Below, in pieces: positions 59,716-64,000 of a DNA stretch of 64,000 bases. Source of the stretch: Paenibacillus lactis (GTDB lineage: Bacteria; Bacillota; Bacilli; Paenibacillales; Paenibacillaceae); contig NZ_JAGGKI010000002.1 of assembly GCF_017873605.1 (NCBI RefSeq), forward strand, positions 310,001-374,000, read 5' to 3'. Made by a program: the position numbers and the translations under genes. Within the stretch, counting starts at the first letter, position 1; each line of letters starts with the position of its first letter. The notes under the pieces were generated by a model. The model saw nothing but the letters and a program-made list of their open reading frames with translations, did no database searches and was not told where the DNA came from.

Positions 59716-60390
59716 ATGAGCGAAGGAATAACGCTTCAAGCCGTCATCTTTGACCTGGACGGCGTCATTACCGATACGGCCGAATATCATTACCAGGCGT
59801 GGAAAGCCATTGCCGCCGAGCTTGGCATTCCCTTCACCCGCGAGTTTAATGAGAACCTGAAGGGCGTCTCCCGCATAGACTCCCTGAAGCTGCTCTTAAG
59901 CCAAGCGGAAACGCCCGTCAGCTATTCGGACGAGGAGCTGCATCAGCTGGCGGAGCGTAAAAATAAGCTCTACGTCGAGCTGATCGAGACGATTACGCCG
60001 GCCGATCTGCTTCCCGGCGTCGCCGATTTCGTCGCCGCTATCCGGGCGGCGGGCCTGGCGACAGGCATCGCTTCGGCCAGCAAGAACGCCGTAGCCGTCC
60101 TTACCCGGCTTGGCGTCATGGATCGCTTCGACGTCATCGTTGACGTCACGAAGCTGAAGAACAACAAGCCGGACCCGGAGATTTTCCTGACGGCGGCTGC
60201 CCAGCTTGGCGCCGATCCGGCCGCTTGCATCGGCGTCGAGGACGCTGCGTCCGGCGTGGAGGCCATCAAGGCCGCAGGCATGTTCGCGGTTGCGATCGGC
60301 CGGGCCGAGCATTTCCCGCATGCGGATATCGTGCTGCCTAGCACGTCGCAGCTTGACTTCCGCGAGCTGAAGCAAGCGTTTGAAGGGTAG
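59716..60390 (+). CDS. pgmB: Beta-phosphoglucomutase
   Basis: The 224-residue HAD-superfamily enzyme converts beta-glucose-1-phosphate to glucose-6-phosphate. Catalytic DxD is in AVIFDLDGVITDTAEYHYQAWKAIA (Asp about 13 and 15). The cap domain has FNENLKGVSRIDSLKLLL, typical of the beta-PGM cap. ASASKNAVAVLTRLG, LKNNKPDPEIFLTAA and CIGVEDAASGVEAIKAAGM complete the HAD motifs. AAGGAG lies 10 nt before the ATG. It completes GH65 phosphorolysis, saving one ATP per glucose. Cytoplasmic. Confidence 0.93.
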   Translation: MSEGITLQAVIFDLDGVITDTAEYHYQAWKAIAAELGIPFTREFNENLKGVSRIDSLKLLLSQAETPVSYSDEELHQLAERKNKLYVELIETITPADLLPGVADFVAAIRAAGLATGIASASKNAVAVLTRLGVMDRFDVIVDVTKLKNNKPDPEIFLTAAAQLGADPAACIGVEDAASGVEAIKAAGMFAVAIGRAEHFPHADIVLPSTSQLDFRELKQAFEG

Positions 60391-60403
60391 CTTTGAAATA
60401 AGT

Positions 60404-60455
60404 ATGGGAGTGTTCTCGAAAGAGTCTGGCGTTCTTTCGGACACTCCCATTTTTA
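60404..60455 (+). terminator. Terminator of the GH65/pgmB genes
   Basis: ATGGGAGTGT (60404-60413) pairs with ACACTCCCAT (60441-60450), and TCGAAAGA/TCTTTCG(G) extends the stem. It is followed by TTTTTATT on plus, 14 bases past the stop. Confidence 0.85.
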
Positions 60456-60516
60456 TTCCAATGCCACCGTTGTCGATTAAATCGTTTTCTCTCTTATAAC
60501 ACTTGAATTGCAGATA

Positions 60517-61758
60517 TTATTTTTTGAAAGTCACCTTTTTGGATAATCCGTCTTCCAGGTTCATCTCACCTTTATGGCGAACGAATACATTTTGGTTTCC
60601 TTCAAATGTTGGAGGGTTCTTCGGATCATAGTCTACCCAGCGACTTTTCCCATTCACAGAGTATTCCATGTATTGGGTAGCACCGATCAATTGATTTTTT
60701 TCGTCATCTGCTACTACATCGGGTGGTAATTGAACAACAGTACCATTGTGCACACCAAGCTCTTTAATAACTTTATCTGTTTTATAGTCATACGCCTTGA
60801 TCTTCACATCATTTCCGTACACTTCAACCTGGAGGCCCTGTTTAAAATCATTGCCTGTCGAAACTTCACCGCCATTAGGCCCTGCCGATGCCCACCCCGC
60901 TTGAATCCCGGCTGTGTTCACAACGGTAAACCCACGTTGATCTCCACCTTCTACTACCTTTTTACCTGCCCAATCCGGAAGATTCAGATCCCAATGACTG
61001 TGGCTTGTGAAAAGAATGACTTGCGGATAATCCTTTAAGATTGCTTCTAATTTAGCCTGGTCTAAGTAGTCACCTGTATACGGCGATTGATTAGAGCCTG
61101 AAATCGTATCCTTTAGGATATGATGACTAAAGAGAAAGATCGGTTTATTTGGTTTTTTCTTTGAATATTCCTCAAGATTCTGCTTTAACCAATCAAGCTG
61201 CTCATCGCTAAGATAAACCTCATCCCACAAAGACTCATCATGATAGTGCATATATTTTTCGGTACCCAAGAAAAGGAACGGATATCCGTCTAACTCTTTT
61301 TTATGGTAGACTTTTTCCTCACCAGTAAAGTTATAAAAATTTTGGAACATTTCAGATTCCGGTGTATGATTAGGCCATGTGTCTTGTGCTAATTTGTTCG
61401 GTGTTGCCCATTTCGGTTTATAAAATTCATGATTTCCTATGCTGTACCATACATTTTCCGGGTGAGGATTACGATCTAACACTTGTTGTACGGCTTGATA
61501 TTCGAAATCCCACCCTCGGTCCGTAATATCGCCATTAATGATTAATGCTTTCGAAGCAGGATTTACCTCTTTCATATCATGAAGCACATGCTTAAAGTCA
61601 GCGTAATCCCCTTGAATGTCACTAATGACATCAAAGGTAAGGCCTGGTTTTTTCGAAAATAGATGTTCATCCGGTTTTGCTTGAGCGGATCCTGAAACAG
61701 CACCTATATTAAAAAAAATAGATGTTGCCATAATACTTGTTAGCAGCTTCTTCATCAT
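60517..61758 (-). CDS. Secreted calcineurin-like metallophosphoesterase
   Basis: The 413-residue protein has a signal peptide (about 1-27, cleaved near GSAQA) and a metallophosphoesterase domain. Motifs are FDVISDIQGDYADF (Asp about 45 with DxxxD in place of DxH), ALIINGDITDRG, YSIGNHEFY, LFSHHIL, and FTSHSHWDL near the end. An additional domain of about 100 residues follows (DUF4073-like), starting VVEGGDQRGFTV. Metal-binding residues are largely conserved except the first His. AGGAGG is before the ATG. Composition is A+T rich relative to both neighbours, suggesting transfer from a lower-G+C Bacillus-type genome. Substrate unknown. Confidence 0.82.
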   Translation of the reverse strand: MMKKLLTSIMATSIFFNIGAVSGSAQAKPDEHLFSKKPGLTFDVISDIQGDYADFKHVLHDMKEVNPASKALIINGDITDRGWDFEYQAVQQVLDRNPHPENVWYSIGNHEFYKPKWATPNKLAQDTWPNHTPESEMFQNFYNFTGEEKVYHKKELDGYPFLFLGTEKYMHYHDESLWDEVYLSDEQLDWLKQNLEEYSKKKPNKPIFLFSHHILKDTISGSNQSPYTGDYLDQAKLEAILKDYPQVILFTSHSHWDLNLPDWAGKKVVEGGDQRGFTVVNTAGIQAGWASAGPNGGEVSTGNDFKQGLQVEVYGNDVKIKAYDYKTDKVIKELGVHNGTVVQLPPDVVADDEKNQLIGATQYMEYSVNGKSRWVDYDPKNPPTFEGNQNVFVRHKGEMNLEDGLSKKVTFKK

Positions 61759-62047
61759 TAATTCCTCCTAGTAATGTTCATTTTCAGAATACTTTCGCAA
61801 AACAATGTATGCTTTAATGTATGCTTCTCTCTTATTGTAAACAGGAAATATTAAGCTAATATTCACTTAAAGTAAATCGTTCACATAATGAGCGGGAAGC
61901 CTTTTCAGAAGAGTTGCCGCCACCTTGACTTGACAATCCGACAATAAAAAATAGTAGACTGATAGATACAGTGATTCCCATCATATGATAGTGGTTATGC
62001 CGTGGGCGGGAATCTATGAAGAGTAGCGGAAGAGAGGGGAATGATCG
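61759..62047. other. A+T-rich divergent region with a tandem repeat
   Basis: No gene is visible. AATGTATGCTT occurs at 61804-61814 and 61816-61826, period 12, about 50 bases before the phosphoesterase start and so close to its promoter. It may bind a regulator of that gene. The remaining stretch probably carries the promoter of the kinase-like gene at 62048. Confidence 0.4.
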
Positions 62048-63013
62048 ATGGAACAGGCTGTTTTGAACCAAGGTGCCGGGAAATTCGGCAAGGGGGCGTA
62101 TTCGTTAAAGCTGCTGGGGGGATTTGATCAGAGTGTATTCGAGTATGCCGGGGAGGATGGGTCCCGTTTCGTATTAAAGTTTCTGGATGCCGCCAAATAC
62201 CGGAAGGCTGACATCATCCGGGAGCAGACCTGGATGGCCCATCTGGCCGGACACGGGCTTCGCATCGCGGAATCGTTAACCTCACATCAGGGACTCCTTA
62301 TCGAAGAGGTAGCCCATGGCGGACAGTTATTTTATGTGATCGCCTTTACGATGGCCCCGGGCCGGCCGTTAACCGATCTGGAATCGGATGCTGCCGTGAT
62401 CGAGCGCTGGGGACGCGGTCTGGGCAGGATGCATGCGCTCGGCAAGCACGGTTCCGCCGCTCTCCTTCACCAAATGGGCTTTGCCCATTGGAACAGCCAT
62501 CCGATCTTTACGGATGAATTTCCGGCTGCCGCCGGCGAAAAGGTGCACACCCGTTGGAAGGAGTATCTAAAGGAGCTGTCCTCCCTCCCCCAAGATCCGC
62601 AAGGCTACGGCATCGTCCATAATGATCTGCATCATCGCAATTTCCATGTCCACGACGGCGACATCGTCTTTTTCGACTTCGGAGACATTGGCTATCACTG
62701 GTACGCTTACGATATCGCGATCTCGATCTATCATGCGGTACAGACCGTTCCCGGCCCGAGAAAAGCCGAGTTTGCCTCCCGCTTCTGCGATGCGCTCTTA
62801 ACCGGATATCTTCAGGAGCATCCGCTCAGCACCGATTGGATCAAGCGGATTCCTTTTTTCATTGATTTTCGAAACGTATACTCCTTCGTCTACTTCTCCA
62901 AATACGTTGACTGGCATGAGCTCGACGAACGGACCCGGAAGTATCTCGCAGGGATGAAAGCCGATATCGAGGCCGGCACTCCGGTCGTTCATTGCCGATA
63001 TCATAATCGATAA
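62048..63013 (+). CDS. APH-type phosphotransferase (aminoglycoside/choline kinase superfamily)
   Basis: The 321-residue protein has the kinase-like fold: a glycine-poor N-lobe (YSLKLLGGFDQSVFEYAGEDGSRFVLKFLDA, with the ATP-binding Lys about 39), then the catalytic loop IVHNDLHHRNFHVHDGDIVFFDFGDIGYHWYAYDIA (about 197-232; HxDxxxxN and the DFG-like DFGD). The family includes choline, homoserine and antibiotic kinases, so a substrate cannot be assigned. GAGGGG precedes the ATG. It is followed after 22 bp by a small membrane protein gene and may be cotranscribed. Confidence 0.82.
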   Translation: MEQAVLNQGAGKFGKGAYSLKLLGGFDQSVFEYAGEDGSRFVLKFLDAAKYRKADIIREQTWMAHLAGHGLRIAESLTSHQGLLIEEVAHGGQLFYVIAFTMAPGRPLTDLESDAAVIERWGRGLGRMHALGKHGSAALLHQMGFAHWNSHPIFTDEFPAAAGEKVHTRWKEYLKELSSLPQDPQGYGIVHNDLHHRNFHVHDGDIVFFDFGDIGYHWYAYDIAISIYHAVQTVPGPRKAEFASRFCDALLTGYLQEHPLSTDWIKRIPFFIDFRNVYSFVYFSKYVDWHELDERTRKYLAGMKADIEAGTPVVHCRYHNR

Positions 63014-63035
63014 GGAAAGCAGGACCTATTTCAAA

Positions 63036-63542
63036 ATGAAATCAACCACGAAGCGAACACGGCGGACCCTCTTTCTTGCGGCGGGGCTGCTCCTCGCAGC
63101 CGCCTTGCTCTATCTGCTGTATCTCCGCCCCACACCGATTAAGACGGATTTCTTTACGACGGTCGACAACGAGCATACGATCATCTTCGAGGCGGTGAAC
63201 GAAGGGATTGCGGACGTGCAGCTGCTGGACGTGCTCGTCAACGGCGGACACCGGCCGGTTAAGGCAGAGCTTGGCGTGAGCTACTCGCTGCACCTTGTCG
63301 GCGGCTCCAACCTGGAGGGCAATCCCGATATCGCGTTTGTCGGGCTCGGGGACATGCCCCTCCATCCGGACCTCTCCCCGGAAGACAAGCAGGCCGCGCT
63401 GAACCAAAGCCCCCGCATCCCGCTGAATTATGGGATACGCCTACTCCACGATGAGCCGATCCGGGCAGTCGAGCTGAAATATCGATACCTGGGGCTGACC
63501 TTCAAGAGGAATATCTCGATGGGGCGTTTTTTTCAAGAATAG
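63036..63542 (+). CDS. Membrane-anchored protein of unknown function
   Basis: The 168-residue protein begins with a basic KSTTKRTRR and one TM helix (about 10-28, LFLAAGLLLAAALLYLLYL). The extracytoplasmic part has TDFFTTVDNEHTIIFEAVNEGIADVQLLDVLVNGG.. and looks like a beta-sandwich. No family was recognised. No strong ribosome site is seen, so it may depend on translation of the kinase-like gene 22 bp upstream. The end lies four bases from the convergent gene's stop, with no terminator visible. Confidence 0.65.
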   Translation: MKSTTKRTRRTLFLAAGLLLAAALLYLLYLRPTPIKTDFFTTVDNEHTIIFEAVNEGIADVQLLDVLVNGGHRPVKAELGVSYSLHLVGGSNLEGNPDIAFVGLGDMPLHPDLSPEDKQAALNQSPRIPLNYGIRLLHDEPIRAVELKYRYLGLTFKRNISMGRFFQE

Positions 63543-63546
63543 CGTG

Positions 63547-64000
63547 TTAGTGGACAACTGACAGAAAGGCTGAGGGCAGGGCGGTCTTAATGTCCTGTTC
63601 CCATTTCGCATTGGCTGCCTCGTCCAAGCTTTCCCGGTGCCAGTATAAAATCAGGACGTTCGCAAGCTCATGTTCATTCGGGACCTGCATATTATACACA
63701 TCCTTCTGCTTATGGAAATCAGCCTGGCCTTGGATGCGTTCTTCTTCCGTATCAAAAATGTACACCGAAATTCGCTCCTCGATGCCTGAGCCTTCCGGCT
63801 GGTTCTCATCCAGTGCATACATCATGGCTTGCACGCCACTTAGCACCCAGTCCGGGCTGATGTGCTTGGAGCGGAGGTCGATCCCTTGCCCCTTCAATGC
63901 TTCTTCCACATCCTCAAGCGTAAACCGTACCTCAGTGGCCTCCCCCGCGGCGGATGAGTCCATCGGGTTATCAGCCTGAGCCCGCCCTTCGGTTTCCTGC
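63547..64000 (-). CDS. Partial gene of unknown function; 5' end beyond window
   Basis: The frame is open from the window end to the stop at 63547, giving 151 codons. An internal ATG at 63963 lies in the middle of an acidic region (QETEGRAQADNPMDSSAAGE), so the true start is probably outside the window. Visible content: VRFTLEDVEEALKGQGIDL, a central VQAMMYALDEN, then EERISVYIFDTEEERIQGQADFHKQKDVYNM and ANVLILYWHRE. The pattern suggests a small cytoplasmic-type or tethered domain after a linker, possibly a lipoprotein. No family recognised. Confidence 0.6.
   Translation of the reverse strand, partial: QETEGRAQADNPMDSSAAGEATEVRFTLEDVEEALKGQGIDLRSKHISPDWVLSGVQAMMYALDENQPEGSGIEERISVYIFDTEEERIQGQADFHKQKDVYNMQVPNEHELANVLILYWHRESLDEAANAKWEQDIKTALPSAFLSVVH

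Noticed and set aside
1..64000. Search for tRNA, rRNA, CRISPR arrays, insertion sequences, attachment sites and common riboswitches
   Set aside because: No cloverleaf, rRNA-like segment, regularly spaced identical repeats, transposase motif or recognisable riboswitch core was seen by eye.

Overview
The window looks like about 64 kb of chromosome from a Paenibacillus-type Firmicute. This is inferred from moderately high G+C content, strong GGAGG ribosome sites with frequent TTG/GTG starts, many sugar ABC importers encoded without an ATPase, YesM/YesN-type two-component systems, large membrane-bound AraC regulators and abundant glycoside hydrolases. No tRNA, rRNA, CRISPR array, transposase, phage gene or replication origin was seen. 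Both window ends cut a gene.

Left part (1-17.8 kb). A truncated GH43 gene and a secreted GH8 glycanase gene precede a six-gene minus-strand operon: solute-binding lipoprotein, two Lpl-type permeases, a membrane-anchored AraC regulator, a medium-chain dehydrogenase and an FAD oxidoreductase. It ends at a terminator near 2.7 kb. Next is a second minus-strand operon: SDR, DapA-like aldolase, two-subunit L-serine dehydratase and Gfo/Idh/MocA oxidoreductase. It resembles a sugar-acid or amino-acid catabolic pathway that I cannot name. A frameshifted DUF4349 lipoprotein gene lies upstream.

Middle part (18-37 kb). Regulators and transporters dominate: a one-component regulator with a GGDEF-like core, a PAS/GAF sporulation-type kinase, aspartase, a TetR/SRPBCC pair sharing near-identical operators, a two-component system beside a secreted protein, a YdjC-type deacetylase coupled to a GPH symporter, and a drug exporter/TetR operon with two 14-16 bp palindromic operators over its promoter. 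A Ugp-like glycerophosphodiester operon (ugpB-A-E-Q type) follows.

Right-centre (37.7-45 kb). A four-gene plus-strand cluster encodes a GAF protein, a ThDP-dependent carboligase/decarboxylase, a small protein and a KASIII-like enzyme that keeps the nucleophilic Cys but lacks the usual His and Asn. This is the best candidate for an undescribed pathway. A TrmB-type regulator and IMPase-family gene with matching operators come next, then an A+T-rich patch with a DUF3139 gene and a decayed YiiX/NlpC-like gene.

Right part (45-64 kb). This is a glucoside-utilisation locus. AraC, YesM-like kinase and YesN-like regulator genes lie upstream of an ABC importer, a GH3 beta-glucosidase and a GDE-type alpha-1,6-glucosidase. 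A GH65 phosphorylase and beta-phosphoglucomutase are transcribed divergently. The window ends with an A+T-rich secreted phosphoesterase gene, an APH-type kinase gene and two unknown proteins. All three ABC importers lack an ATPase gene here and probably share an MsmX-type ATPase encoded elsewhere (inference).
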